A DNA stretch of 64,000 bases from Collinsella stercoris DSM 13279 (lineage in GTDB: Bacteria; Actinomycetota; Coriobacteriia; Coriobacteriales; Coriobacteriaceae), in contig NZ_CP085935.1 in the NCBI RefSeq assembly GCF_020735465.1, positions 1,364,001 to 1,428,000 of the forward strand. The letters run 5' to 3'. Below are positions 17,612-27,397 of this stretch, in pieces (the stretch's first letter is position 1; each line of letters starts with the position of its first letter). A program made the translations under genes and the position numbers. The notes beneath the pieces are model-generated. The model made no database searches. It saw only the letters and a list, made by a program, of their open reading frames with translations, and was not told where the DNA came from.

Positions 17612-20600
17612 ATGAAACACACCACCCACGCCCACATCACCCGCGCCATTACGGCGGGGCTCGTCGGAGCCATGCTCACACCGAGCATGCTGGCGCCGGC
17701 ATCCGCTATCGCGCAAGAGGCAGGATCTCATGCGAGCCAACGCGCGGCCGTGCGCCAATCCATCGCGCCGACGCCCGCATCGCGCGCCCTCGCCACGCTT
17801 GTCACCGCCGCCAACGGCCAAGCAATCATGACGCTCGAGCAGGCGCGCGCATTGCTTGCCCAAATTGAAGCCGAGGCGGCGGCTGCCCAGCAGGCGGCGG
17901 TGCAGCAGGCAAAAGCCGCACAGGACGCTCGGCAGGCGCTTCAGGCCGCGGCTTCTCAAGCGCGAGAATCCGCCGAGCAGGCAGCAGCCGAGCTTCAGGC
18001 TCAAATCGGCGGGCTCAAACAGCAGTTAACCAACGCTCAGGCAGAGGCGGACGCCCTGGCACAGCAGAAGACCGATGCGGAAGCGGCGCTTGTCGAACTC
18101 GACGGCAGGCTCACCGCAGCCAAGGACGATGCCAGGTCGAAGCAAACCGCGCTCGATGAGGCGCAGCAGAAGCTCGACGCCGCCCAGCAGGCGCTCGACG
18201 CCCTTGGCGACAATCCCACTGCCGACGAGCAGGCCGCCTACGACGCCGCCAAGCAGAAGGTCGATGCAGCCGAGGCGGCGCACGCCGCGGCGCAAGATGC
18301 ACTCGACGCCGCAACAACAACACTCTCCCAGCTTACCGGCGAACTCGCGCAGGCCCAGGAGGAACTCGCTGCCGCGCAGGACCAACTCACCGCAAAGCAA
18401 ACCGCTGCCGGACAGGCCCAGCAGGCCCTCGACAACGCCCAGGCAACCTATGACCAGGCGCTCAAGGATGCCGATGTTCAATCCATCGAGGAGGCAGAGC
18501 GAAACCTCGCCACTACGCAGGCTGCAGTCGACAATGCAAATAAGGATGTCGCGGACACGCAGGCGCGGATCCAAGCACTTTCCGGTCAGATTGAGCAGAT
18601 CGATGCGCAGATCGTCAACGAGCAGGCGAAGGTGACCGCAGCGCAAGACACCGCCGCCACGGCAGAAACCAACGTCATCTCCGCCCAAGCAAAGCTCGAC
18701 CAGGCCGCATCGGCACTCGACGACCTCAAAGGGGCCCAGGAAGCATGGGACAAGCAGGCCGCCCAGCTCAAGCAAGATGTCGAGTCCGCACAGGCGGATG
18801 TCGCGACAAAACAGGCGGAACTCGACCAAGCGAACCAAGCCGTTGACGATCTCGCCAAACAGACAAGCGACCTGCAGCGCCAGATCGATGGGCTGAAGGC
18901 CCAAATCGGGGAGGCCGCGAGGCTCTCAGTCGAGGACTTCGGCGATTTCCTCATCTGGTGCATGCAAACGGGAAACCAGTCGGGAAGATACGGCCTCAAT
19001 AACGCCATCATGACGCTTTACGGCACCGTTTGGAATGACCTCGAACCCGGCCCGGACGGCCGCCCCATGCGCCCTGGATCGCCCCAGCAAAACGGCAACA
19101 TCCAGATGGACGACAAATGGGACGGCGAGCTGCACGTCGGCAACGTGATCAGCGACTTCACCGACCTCACGGACGCAGCCGATGCCAGCTCAATCGACAA
19201 CATACTCAAAGCACTCGACATCATCGAGGCCGCAAATAAGATCCGCACGGAGGCAGGGCTTGATGGGCTCATGATCACGCAGGACATGATGGTCATCTCC
19301 ATTCTGCAAACCAACTGGTCGAGCTGGAACCTCGAGAGCAACCATGTGCTGGATCATGCCGCAAACATCATCTCGAAGTACAACCCGAACATGTCGAACG
19401 GAATGAACGTGGCGGAGAACCTCGCGGCGGGATTCACACCCGAGGGAGCGGTGAATGCCTGGTACAAAGAGCGCGAGGTTTTCCAGCAGCTGTGTCGTGA
19501 ACACCTGGGGCATGAGGTCTCAGATGCCGAGGCATGGGAGACGTTCAGCAACACGCCCGAGCTTCAGGCGCATTTTGCCGAAATCGGCCACTACATCAAC
19601 ATCCTCGATCCCTCCTACACCGTGACGGGCGCTGCCGTTAGCGGGCAGGTCTCGGGGCAGGTCTACAACTACTCCAACGCCTTCAAAGATCGCGTACAGT
19701 ACTGGTCCGAGGGTTACAACGACGGCAATCGCTACACGGTTGCCGAATACCGCGCGCTGATTGAGCGCGCGGTGGCCGAGGGCGTCAACGACCCGTTCGG
19801 GCCCGTACCCGAGGACTCCCCCGCGGCGGAGAGCATCAAGAAGGAAATCGCCAAGCTGAAAGAGCAGTTGGACGGCGCGAACGAGAATCTCTCCGCCGCC
19901 CAGCAGACGGCTCAGGATTTTACCGCGGGACTTGCAGGGGCGACTCAGGAGCTTAAGCAAAAGCAGCAGGCCCTCAAGGACCTGGGCGAACGGCCGACGA
20001 ACGAATCCCTGCAAGGAGCCTATGACCAGGCGCTCAAGGAACTCGATGCCGCCAAGCAGGCACACAAGCAGGCCGATGCCAACCTCAAAGACGTGCGGGC
20101 GTCCGCCGAAAAGGCGATCGGAGACCTCAAGGCCGAGAAGAAGGGGGAGCAAGACGCACTCTCAAACGCCCAGGGGGCGCTCGATGACCTCAAGCAGGCC
20201 GCAAAAGATGCCCAAGCGAAACTGGATGAGACCAAAGCTCATTACGCCGATCTCATGAAGGTGCATGCCGATCTCGAGCAAGCCGCGAGCGATGCGGATG
20301 ACGCCCTGAAGACACTGGCTGCAGCCCAGGCGGCCGTCAATGGACTCACGGAACAGATTGCGCAATGCGAACGCGATGTCGATGCCGCAAAAACCGCCGT
20401 CGCCACAAAACAGGCCGAGCTTGCCGCACATCCAGGCGCCTCCAAGGAGCAGCTCAAGGCCCTTGAGGACGCGCGCACGTCGCTTGATGCCGCAAAAGCA
20501 AAGCTCGCCGAGCTCACCGCCGCCCGCGATGAGGCACGAACGGCACGTGACAAGGCGGTCGCCGCAAAGGAACTGGCAGACGCACGCGTTGCCGAGGTTC

Positions 20601-21145
20601 AAAACGACATCAAACTCAACGAAAGGCTCCTCGCGGAGGCCGAAGCGGGGCTGCCCGCCGCACAGCAGAACGCCGCACACTGGCAGGATGTCTTTGCTCA
20701 GCAGGATGCCCATGACATCGTCGTTGATGGGTTCAACGGTAGCGTGCAAGACCCCGGCATTTCCCAAGCGCTCGCTCGAGCGCATGATACATACGTGGCA
20801 AAGCTTGAAGCCGCAAATGCAGCCAAGGCGCACGTTGCAGCCGCACAGGCGGCCCTCGACGAGGCGCTCTCCAAGCAGGAGACGACCGACACGGAGCTTG
20901 CGGAAAAGCTCGCCGATCTTGCCATGGCGCAAGACGCGTACAGGCGCATAGCAGCAGAGCTCAACTCGGCAGACAGCTCCTCCCAACAGCCCGGCGGCGT
21001 GGCAACCCAAGCTGTCTACGAAGCGGGCACTTTCGATGACCTGCCTCAAACCGGCGATGTCACCGCGCTCGCCGTAACGGGCCTCGCACTTGCGGGCGCG
21101 GTTGCGCTCGTGAGCGGCAAGCACTTCCGCCGCAAGGGGGAGTAA
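17612..21145 (+). CDS. Cell-wall-anchored coiled-coil surface protein with CAP/SCP-like domain (LPQTG)
   Basis: 1177 residues from ATG 17612 (AAAGGAGC upstream). A signal peptide (about 1-38) ends near PASAIAQEA. Two very long Ala/Gln/Lys coiled coils (about 75-430 and 745-1120) flank a globular domain (about 435-730) containing LDIIEAANKIRTEAGL, HVLDHAANIIS, NVAENLAAGF and an AWYKEREVF/H pair. This pattern fits the CAP/SCP (cysteine-rich secretory protein) superfamily. The C-terminus has LPQTG, a hydrophobic segment and RRKGE, so sortase would link it to the peptidoglycan. The coiled arms would hold the CAP-like domain off the cell. A role in adhesion or host contact is inferred. Length and repetitiveness make it prone to copy-number variation. 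Confidence 0.9.
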   Translation: MKHTTHAHITRAITAGLVGAMLTPSMLAPASAIAQEAGSHASQRAAVRQSIAPTPASRALATLVTAANGQAIMTLEQARALLAQIEAEAAAAQQAAVQQAKAAQDARQALQAAASQARESAEQAAAELQAQIGGLKQQLTNAQAEADALAQQKTDAEAALVELDGRLTAAKDDARSKQTALDEAQQKLDAAQQALDALGDNPTADEQAAYDAAKQKVDAAEAAHAAAQDALDAATTTLSQLTGELAQAQEELAAAQDQLTAKQTAAGQAQQALDNAQATYDQALKDADVQSIEEAERNLATTQAAVDNANKDVADTQARIQALSGQIEQIDAQIVNEQAKVTAAQDTAATAETNVISAQAKLDQAASALDDLKGAQEAWDKQAAQLKQDVESAQADVATKQAELDQANQAVDDLAKQTSDLQRQIDGLKAQIGEAARLSVEDFGDFLIWCMQTGNQSGRYGLNNAIMTLYGTVWNDLEPGPDGRPMRPGSPQQNGNIQMDDKWDGELHVGNVISDFTDLTDAADASSIDNILKALDIIEAANKIRTEAGLDGLMITQDMMVISILQTNWSSWNLESNHVLDHAANIISKYNPNMSNGMNVAENLAAGFTPEGAVNAWYKEREVFQQLCREHLGHEVSDAEAWETFSNTPELQAHFAEIGHYINILDPSYTVTGAAVSGQVSGQVYNYSNAFKDRVQYWSEGYNDGNRYTVAEYRALIERAVAEGVNDPFGPVPEDSPAAESIKKEIAKLKEQLDGANENLSAAQQTAQDFTAGLAGATQELKQKQQALKDLGERPTNESLQGAYDQALKELDAAKQAHKQADANLKDVRASAEKAIGDLKAEKKGEQDALSNAQGALDDLKQAAKDAQAKLDETKAHYADLMKVHADLEQAASDADDALKTLAAAQAAVNGLTEQIAQCERDVDAAKTAVATKQAELAAHPGASKEQLKALEDARTSLDAAKAKLAELTAARDEARTARDKAVAAKELADARVAEVQNDIKLNERLLAEAEAGLPAAQQNAAHWQDVFAQQDAHDIVVDGFNGSVQDPGISQALARAHDTYVAKLEAANAAKAHVAAAQAALDEALSKQETTDTELAEKLADLAMAQDAYRRIAAELNSADSSSQQPGGVATQAVYEAGTFDDLPQTGDVTALAVTGLALAGAVALVSGKHFRRKGE

Positions 21146-21151
21146 ACAGCA

Positions 21152-21190
21152 GGTGCGGGACCTGGCGCTGTGGCTGCCGGGCCCCGCACC
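21152..21190 (+). terminator. Possible terminator of the surface-protein gene
   Basis: GGTGCGGG (21152-21159) pairs with CCCGCACC (21183-21190). The 23 bases between can fold further. It starts seven bases after the stop but is not followed by a T-run, so it may be only a stabilising 3' hairpin. Confidence 0.4.
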
Positions 21191-21314
21191 CCAGTGTGAA
21201 CCGCCGCCCATCGAAAAGTTTTGTCCGGACGGAATTGCATGCTCATGCTGTGGGGGACTCTATCGAATCAAGTCGCCCGTGCATTTCATCGGCGCCTGAG
21301 CATGAGGAGGGAAC

Positions 21315-22454
21315 ATGGGATACGGAACACCCGAACGCGTTTTGGCAGAGGGGGCGCTGCTCACGTGGCTCACGGACTCAGCGGGACTGCCGGAGGGCAG
21401 GGCGCGCGGCGTGGCGAACAGCCTGGCGAATCGCCCGCAGCTCGCCATTAAGCGCAAGGCGCTCATGCACGTTCTGGACACGTTCGTGGGGCATGAACGC
21501 TCCGTCGAATTCTTCAACATGCTCATCGAATCCCACGTTCTCGAACTCCAGAAGGGCGACGGCGGACGCCCGGGGCCAAACGACACATTCGCCATTCGCC
21601 CTCCTGCCGCTTCGGACAACCACAAGACGGCAACAAGCAAACCCGCACCCCAAGCCTTCCGTCCTTGCTCCGCCTTCCTGCGCACCCGGAAGCTAGAGCT
21701 TGCGCAAGTCCCGCTCCAAACGGAGAGAAACCTCGAAAAGCTCCGCAGCCTTGACCGATGGCTCGCGCAGGCCGAGATCACCCCGCCAGTTCCCGCTACG
21801 GACAAGCAACGAGCCTACGAGATTTTCAACGACGAGAAGGCGCTCTCAGAGCACCTCGACGGCTCGTTCGGCCGCCTGCTCAAGCGGATCGGAGTCGACA
21901 ACGACGCCCTCCACATCATCGATCTCGACAGGCAACGCCTTGAGGCCTTCATACCGCATGGCTCAGCCGCGCCCATATTGGTCGTTGAAAACGGCGACAC
22001 CTATGAGAGCCTAAAGTACGTCTTGGGCGAAGCGGGACGTGACCGCGTGTTGGGACAGCAGCTGGGAGGCATCGTCTACGGGGCGGGAGGCGCCGTCTGC
22101 ACGCCCGGGCTGCTCGACGAGACGCTCGACGGCGTCAACTACCGCAAAGACCACGTCCTGTACTGGGGCGACATCGACCGTTCGGGCGTCGCCGAGGTCT
22201 CGCGCGCACGCGAGGTCTGCGACGTCTCCATCCGCTTGGCGAAACCGTTCTACCGCAAGATGGCCCAACTCCAAAAGGAGCGCCTGCACAGGGGATTCGA
22301 CATCGAGATGGCCCCGCGCCAATCGTTCCCCGAGCATCTCGACGAGATCTCACGCGAAGTGCCGCTCTTCGCCCGCTGGATGTTCCTGCAGACCATCCGC
22401 GAGGGGAAACGCATCCCCCAGGAGATCATCCCGTTGGAGGTGTTGCTGGAATAG
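21315..22454 (+). CDS. JetD/DUF2220-like protein with a Toprim-type C-terminal domain
   Basis: 379 residues, ATG 21315 behind GAGGAGGG. The C-terminal half carries the pattern of DUF2220 proteins such as JetD of Wadjet: APILVVENGDTYESL (Toprim Glu, about 215-229), GIVYGAGGAV (about 251), and VLYWGDIDRSGVAEV (the Asp-x-Asp, about 280). The N-terminal 170 residues are helical and poorly conserved. JetD cleaves plasmid DNA handed over by the JetABC condensin, but no JetA, JetB or JetC is nearby. Instead the gene starts the operon that leads into a pPIWI-RE module, 56 bases before the next gene. It probably supplies a DNA- or RNA-cutting or nicking activity to that operon. Confidence 0.75.
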   Translation: MGYGTPERVLAEGALLTWLTDSAGLPEGRARGVANSLANRPQLAIKRKALMHVLDTFVGHERSVEFFNMLIESHVLELQKGDGGRPGPNDTFAIRPPAASDNHKTATSKPAPQAFRPCSAFLRTRKLELAQVPLQTERNLEKLRSLDRWLAQAEITPPVPATDKQRAYEIFNDEKALSEHLDGSFGRLLKRIGVDNDALHIIDLDRQRLEAFIPHGSAAPILVVENGDTYESLKYVLGEAGRDRVLGQQLGGIVYGAGGAVCTPGLLDETLDGVNYRKDHVLYWGDIDRSGVAEVSRAREVCDVSIRLAKPFYRKMAQLQKERLHRGFDIEMAPRQSFPEHLDEISREVPLFARWMFLQTIREGKRIPQEIIPLEVLLE

Positions 22455-22510
22455 GGATGGCTGCCAACCCGCAACGGCAAACCCACCAATCGGAAAGGAC
22501 GCTCCCCACC

Positions 22511-22984
22511 ATGCTCCTCTACGACCACTTCTTCGGCGCATACAAGAACATCTACCTCGACTACGACTACCCGCGCACCATGGACGGCCATGACGAGCTG
22601 CCTGTACGGTTCACGCGCATCAACATGCACGGCGACCACGACACGGCCGAGACCATCGCCCCGGCCTGCGACTCGTGGGATGCAAGCGGCTTCACCGATG
22701 CGGAACTTGTGAAACTCGAGCGCTTCCTTGCCGACAACATGGCCTCCCTGCTCGCCGAAGCCGAGCAGACACGGGGCGATGACGCCCACATGACCACCAT
22801 GGACATCGAGTTCACGGAGTGGGAGCTATTGCGCATCTTGCGGGCGGGCTACCTGAGCGGCATGGCACCCGGGGAGTTCATCGTCAATGCCGCAGCCAAC
22901 TACATGGTCGAGCTGGAGCGAGACGCCCTTTGCCCAGCCGGGCCCGAAGCCGATACGAGCGGAGGCGCCTCCCATGAACAATAG
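22511..22984 (+). CDS. Small unknown protein of the pPIWI-RE operon
   Basis: 157 residues from ATG 22511 (GGAAAGGA upstream; an earlier ATG at 22457 lacks a ribosome site). No membrane segment or metal motif is seen. The C-terminal half is helical (FTEWELLRILRAGYLSGMAP) and could fold as a small partner or DNA-binding protein. Its last 11 bases overlap the next gene, so it is translated with the REase-like protein. I do not recognise a family. Confidence 0.65.
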   Translation: MLLYDHFFGAYKNIYLDYDYPRTMDGHDELPVRFTRINMHGDHDTAETIAPACDSWDASGFTDAELVKLERFLADNMASLLAEAEQTRGDDAHMTTMDIEFTEWELLRILRAGYLSGMAPGEFIVNAAANYMVELERDALCPAGPEADTSGGASHEQ

Positions 22985-24203
22985 GCCTCCCAGCATGCAC
23001 GACGGAGCGCAGGGCGAACCCGCAAGCAACGGCTGCGAGTCTACGCAGCTCCGCAACCAATTCCTCGAGACGGTGTTCCTCATCGCCGCTGGCCTGCGCA
23101 AACGCGAGGAACTCTTTGCGGCCAACCCTCGACGCTATCCCTACTGCAACGAGCTGCGGCTCGGCATCCAGCGCTTCGCAGCGCTACATGCGCAACACGC
23201 CGAGGACAACCAGGCGCTACGCAATCTGCTGGACGGTCTCAGCGAGTCAGGCTTCATCCGCACATGGTGCACACGCGACCTGTCAACGTGGATTGAGCAG
23301 TGGACCCCTGCCGCACGCGAGGAGCTCGGCAACCTGGAATGCCTCGAGCTCGGACCCTTCGCCGAAGTGGGTGGGAGCTTTTTCAACATCACCGGGGATT
23401 GCCTGGAGTTCCTCAGGCTCAACGGCAACGGCAACACCGATGACTTCCACGAGAACCGCGTGTATTCCATGCTCAGAGACGCTGGGCAGGCGGCATATGT
23501 GTTCGGCCGTAAATTCCTCATCTTGCACCCCACGCTCAGCTGGGAGGAGCGTACCGCGGCGGCTCACGCGAATCTCGCCGTGCTCGAGGTCGATCAACTC
23601 GATCAAGGCGAAGTGGCGCACATCGACGGCGCATGGGTCCAGGAGCTCGTCGACACCGCCTACGAGCGGGCGCCCCTCGGCCTTAAGGTCTGCCCCGTCT
23701 GCGGGTGGACCATGTCCCTGCACGGCCTGCGACCCATGTGCCTCGACGCCCGCTGCACCGTGCGTGTCGACGCAGATGAGTACGAAAATCTGCCCGATGT
23801 CCCGCCAAACTCGTACCGCCTGCGCCGAGGGGTGATGCGCTTCATTGCCAAGCCGGGCATCCTCGAGCTCCAGATCGCCCACAAGGTCCAGGCCTTCGGC
23901 CTCCCCTTTGAGCTCTGGCCGCTCCTGGACACCTGCGACATCCTCATCACCCTGCCAGGCGGTCACACCATAGCCGTGGACGCAAAAGACCACCACGATA
24001 TCGACCGGCTCGTGCGCAGCATCGAGAGCGACGACATGCGCGAGGCCATGGCGGCCAGCGAGGCCATCTACGTTGTCCCCGCCGATACGCCACCACCCCG
24101 GCGACGGGCCGCGAATCGCCGTCTCGCTCACAAACCCGGCTACTCAATCAAAACGCTACGCGAACTCACCCAACACCTCAAGACCGAGATGGGGGATGCG
24201 TGA
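22974..24203 (+). CDS. pPIWI-RE-associated protein with zinc-ribbon-like and PD-(D/E)xK-like regions
   Basis: 409 residues from ATG 22974, preceded by GGAGG and overlapping the gene before. A Cys set, CPVCG...MCLDARC, near residues 240-262 looks like a small zinc ribbon. Near residue 321, DILITLPGGHTIAVDAKDH has the D-(x)n-D-x-K arrangement of restriction-type nucleases. The N-terminal 200 residues are helical. In pPIWI-RE islands the known partners of the PIWI protein are a REase-fold protein and a DinG-type helicase, and this gene sits in the REase position. The stop overlaps the helicase start by one base. Nuclease activity is inferred. Confidence 0.75.
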   Translation: MNNRPPSMHDGAQGEPASNGCESTQLRNQFLETVFLIAAGLRKREELFAANPRRYPYCNELRLGIQRFAALHAQHAEDNQALRNLLDGLSESGFIRTWCTRDLSTWIEQWTPAAREELGNLECLELGPFAEVGGSFFNITGDCLEFLRLNGNGNTDDFHENRVYSMLRDAGQAAYVFGRKFLILHPTLSWEERTAAAHANLAVLEVDQLDQGEVAHIDGAWVQELVDTAYERAPLGLKVCPVCGWTMSLHGLRPMCLDARCTVRVDADEYENLPDVPPNSYRLRRGVMRFIAKPGILELQIAHKVQAFGLPFELWPLLDTCDILITLPGGHTIAVDAKDHHDIDRLVRSIESDDMREAMAASEAIYVVPADTPPPRRRAANRRLAHKPGYSIKTLRELTQHLKTEMGDA

Positions 24204-27200
24204 TGGGTATGTCGGATGCGAGGAAGAACCTCGAAAAACTCCGGGCCGAGATTGCGATGCGCTTTGATGACCCCAAGGAGGGGTGCCGCATCGCGCGAAC
24301 CATCACCGATGTCGAGCAGCTGCTCGTCCTCTCTCGAAGATACGATGGGCCGCATCGCGCCGATAAGGCCAACCTGCTGCTCTGCAACTACCACCTGCTG
24401 CAGCCCGAATCCTTTGGCGAGCGCGAGCACGCGCTCCAGATGGCGCGGCGGCACCTCAGGCACCTCTCCTCTGGATACAGTTGGGCAAACAAGCTCGAGG
24501 CCTACATGGAGGATGAGACGAGAGCCTTCCGCATGTTCGACATGGTTGACGGCAATATCGTCCGCCGCCAAACCGCCTTTGGCGAAGGTCCAGACGAGGG
24601 CGAGCGACGCGAGGACCTATACATGGTATGCGTGCTCGAACCCATCCCTTGCAAGCCCCGCGGCCCCCAAGTCAAAGCAGGCGTGCGCCACACCTACTGG
24701 GCCAAACCCGAGCGCGAGATGCGCGACAATCCCCGGAGCGCGAGCGATACGCCGCCCAGAAGCCCGCGCTCGATCTCGATTCCCCCGGCCATGCTCGAAA
24801 TGGCCAAGGCGGCGGAATCACGCAAGGTCAATGACATCCCGCACAAGGGCGTACGCCCCGCCATAACCTTCACACTCGATGAGCTCATTTCCGCCGCGCG
24901 CGAGATGGGTGAACTCACAGGGCAGACGCACCTCGCCCTCGTGCTCGAGACCGCCCTCGAGCGCGGCTTGTTCAAGCGCCTCGAGGGCGCCACGGCGTCC
25001 GCCGCCGAAGGCATCACCATCGAGCGGGCGATCAACATGGTGGGTATCGTGGGATCGGGCAAATCCGTGTTCGCCAACGTCCTCACCTACGCCTGCGCTA
25101 AACGCGGGCTGCGCGTGGCGACGGTGCACAACTCCATCTCCGATGTCATCGAGTCGTTCGAGCTGTTTGAGAGCCTCGGCATCGAGGCCTCCCCGCTGAT
25201 CTCCAAGAACCGCCGGCTCGAGCACCTCGATGAGCTCGCGTCAAAAACCGGCGGCATGCTGCTGGACAACGCTGTGGCGCGATACCTGGAGGCGCCCTGC
25301 CTGCTGGACGGCATGGCCGAACATGCGGACGCTCCAACCGGTTACGGCGATTGCCCCTGCTTTGGCCTCAAGGACCCACGGGGCAACAGGCGCGCCTGCC
25401 CCTTCTTCGACATATGCCCCGCGCAATCCATGGCCCGTGCGGCGCTCAGCTCGCGCGTGGTCATCACCACGACCGCGGGCTTTGCGCTGACCACCGTGAG
25501 CGCCGAGCGCCAACCGTTCTTCGAGCATGCCCTAGCCGATTTCGACCTCGTCATCTTCGATGAAGCGGACCGTGTCCAGTCCCAGCTCGACGCTCTCTTT
25601 GCCCCTTCCGAGAGCTTTGGGGCTTACATCCGCGAATCGGCCGATGCCGTGGCACGAGCGCTCAAGCGCCCGCCGCGCGAGAAGGTCGACGACCCCAACC
25701 TCGAGTACCTGCACGACCTGCGCGGCAGCTCCGACTCCATCGCCAAGGCCCTCTCGGCGGAGGCGCGCAAGCCCGCCATCGCGGAGTGGAAAGAGCTCAA
25801 GGGCCACACGTTCACCACGCTCTCTCTGCTCGAGATGCTCAAGGGAACCGACGAGGCCCCCGAGGACCAGCGCTTGCCCGATTCGCTCATCGAGGATCTG
25901 CAGCACTGCATCGACACGCGCGGCGATTATCGCCGCGAGGACGAAGACATGGGCGACGTGTACCTGCGCAGCGCCATTCACGCGGTGCGCGATGGGGCGA
26001 ACGATGCGCACTTCAGGCAGGAATTCGACAGCTATCTCAAGCAGCGCGGGGTGGAGCTCTCCCCCACCCTGCGCGAACGTCTCGCCTTCGCTCTCAAGGC
26101 CGTGAGCTTTGACGGCCACCTGCACGACCTCGACCATGCGTCCGACATGCTCGCGTTTAAGGACGAGTCGATTGAGATGCTCTACGACTTCATCCACGCC
26201 TCGACCAGCCGCCAGGCCCCCTACCTGCCCGCCTCCCCCGTGGGCAATCTATGCGGCTTCAAGATCACCGACGAGCACGACATCGAGCTCTATCGCCAAT
26301 TTGGAACCGGACGCGCCCTTATGACCGCGCTCCCATGGCTCGACACCGATGAGCAGGGCAATCCGTGCGGGCCGCATGCGCTGATGCTCTCGGGCTCGAG
26401 CTATGAGCCGGGCTGTTTGCAGTTCCATATCAACCAGCCAGTCGACTACCTGCTCGACGCGCAACCCGAGTTCGCCGAGTTCCTCACACGCTCCACCGTA
26501 CGCGACCTGGAGCCGGGCGTTGCGGTCTCGGGAAGCGGCCCACAACGCGGCGAGAACCTTCGCCGCCTGCTCAAAAGCGTTGTGGACACCCTCGTTTTCG
26601 AAATGGACGATCCACACTCGCACAAAGCGCTCGTCATCGTCAACAGTTATGAACAGGCCGCCATGGCGCGCGACACCCTGCAGGGCGAGCTGCGCCGCCG
26701 CGGGCGTAGCGAGAGGGTGTGCAGGCTTGTCCCCCATCGCGAGGGCGCAATGCCCGACCCGTTCTCCCTGGAAAACGATGATAGCCTCCCACGCGCCGAG
26801 GTGCATCGATTCGCCCATCATGAAGCGCGCATCCTGGTAGCACCCGCCATGGCAATCGAGCGCGGATTCAACATCGTGGACAACCTCGGCCATTCCGCCA
26901 TCGACACACTCATCTTTGCCGTGCGTCCCATGGGCATCCCGCAAGACCTGGTTGTCCGCTTCAAGCGCATGGTCGGCCTGATATGCGAGCAGTCGCGGCA
27001 CCTCGACTCCCGGCCGCCCTCGTTCGAGCGCGAGATTCGCGAGGGCGCATGGCGGTGCTGGGTCACGCTCGAGCGCGATGAGGCCCTCCGCCTGAGCGAC
27101 CACGCAGCACTCGACGACTACCTGACGCGCGACATCATAGCAACGCTCATGGTGCTGCTGGTGCAGATCTTCGGCCGCCTTGCCCGCGTTCGCGACCCGG

Positions 27201-27397
27201 AGCGCCGGCCGCCGCACATCTACTTCGCCGACTCCGCCTTCACCGGAGGCCAAGACACGACCCGCGCGTCATTCCGCACGCTCGAACTGCTCATCAGCTA
27301 TATGAATGAGCTGATCGGCGGCAGCGGGCAACCCGTCGTGGCGCAAGCGCTCTACGGCCCGTTCTTCTCCGCCCTCACGAAGGGAATCCAACCATGA
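24203..27397 (+). CDS. DinG-like SF2 helicase of the pPIWI-RE system
   Basis: 1064 residues from ATG 24203 (GTG 24200 and ATG 24209 are alternatives). An N-terminal 270-residue region precedes Walker A VGIVGSGKSVFANVL (about 278-292). Next come a cysteine cluster (CLLDG..., CPCFG, CPFFDICPAQ; about 366-412), as in iron-sulphur helicases of the XPD/DinG kind, DLVIFDEADRVQSQ (about 450), and a C-terminal motor half with LVAPAMAIERGFNIVDN (about 876) and VQIFGRLARVRD (motif VI, about 988). Such helicases unwind DNA or R-loops with 5'-3' polarity. The gene overlaps both neighbours and is the expected helicase partner of the pPIWI-RE protein. Confidence 0.85.
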   Translation: MGMSDARKNLEKLRAEIAMRFDDPKEGCRIARTITDVEQLLVLSRRYDGPHRADKANLLLCNYHLLQPESFGEREHALQMARRHLRHLSSGYSWANKLEAYMEDETRAFRMFDMVDGNIVRRQTAFGEGPDEGERREDLYMVCVLEPIPCKPRGPQVKAGVRHTYWAKPEREMRDNPRSASDTPPRSPRSISIPPAMLEMAKAAESRKVNDIPHKGVRPAITFTLDELISAAREMGELTGQTHLALVLETALERGLFKRLEGATASAAEGITIERAINMVGIVGSGKSVFANVLTYACAKRGLRVATVHNSISDVIESFELFESLGIEASPLISKNRRLEHLDELASKTGGMLLDNAVARYLEAPCLLDGMAEHADAPTGYGDCPCFGLKDPRGNRRACPFFDICPAQSMARAALSSRVVITTTAGFALTTVSAERQPFFEHALADFDLVIFDEADRVQSQLDALFAPSESFGAYIRESADAVARALKRPPREKVDDPNLEYLHDLRGSSDSIAKALSAEARKPAIAEWKELKGHTFTTLSLLEMLKGTDEAPEDQRLPDSLIEDLQHCIDTRGDYRREDEDMGDVYLRSAIHAVRDGANDAHFRQEFDSYLKQRGVELSPTLRERLAFALKAVSFDGHLHDLDHASDMLAFKDESIEMLYDFIHASTSRQAPYLPASPVGNLCGFKITDEHDIELYRQFGTGRALMTALPWLDTDEQGNPCGPHALMLSGSSYEPGCLQFHINQPVDYLLDAQPEFAEFLTRSTVRDLEPGVAVSGSGPQRGENLRRLLKSVVDTLVFEMDDPHSHKALVIVNSYEQAAMARDTLQGELRRRGRSERVCRLVPHREGAMPDPFSLENDDSLPRAEVHRFAHHEARILVAPAMAIERGFNIVDNLGHSAIDTLIFAVRPMGIPQDLVVRFKRMVGLICEQSRHLDSRPPSFEREIREGAWRCWVTLERDEALRLSDHAALDDYLTRDIIATLMVLLVQIFGRLARVRDPERRPPHIYFADSAFTGGQDTTRASFRTLELLISYMNELIGGSGQPVVAQALYGPFFSALTKGIQP

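Noticed and set aside
18026..18904. 292-codon minus-strand frame, Leu/Cys/Gly-rich
   Set aside because: Antisense to the coiled-coil repeats of the surface protein, whose regular codons leave the other strand open.
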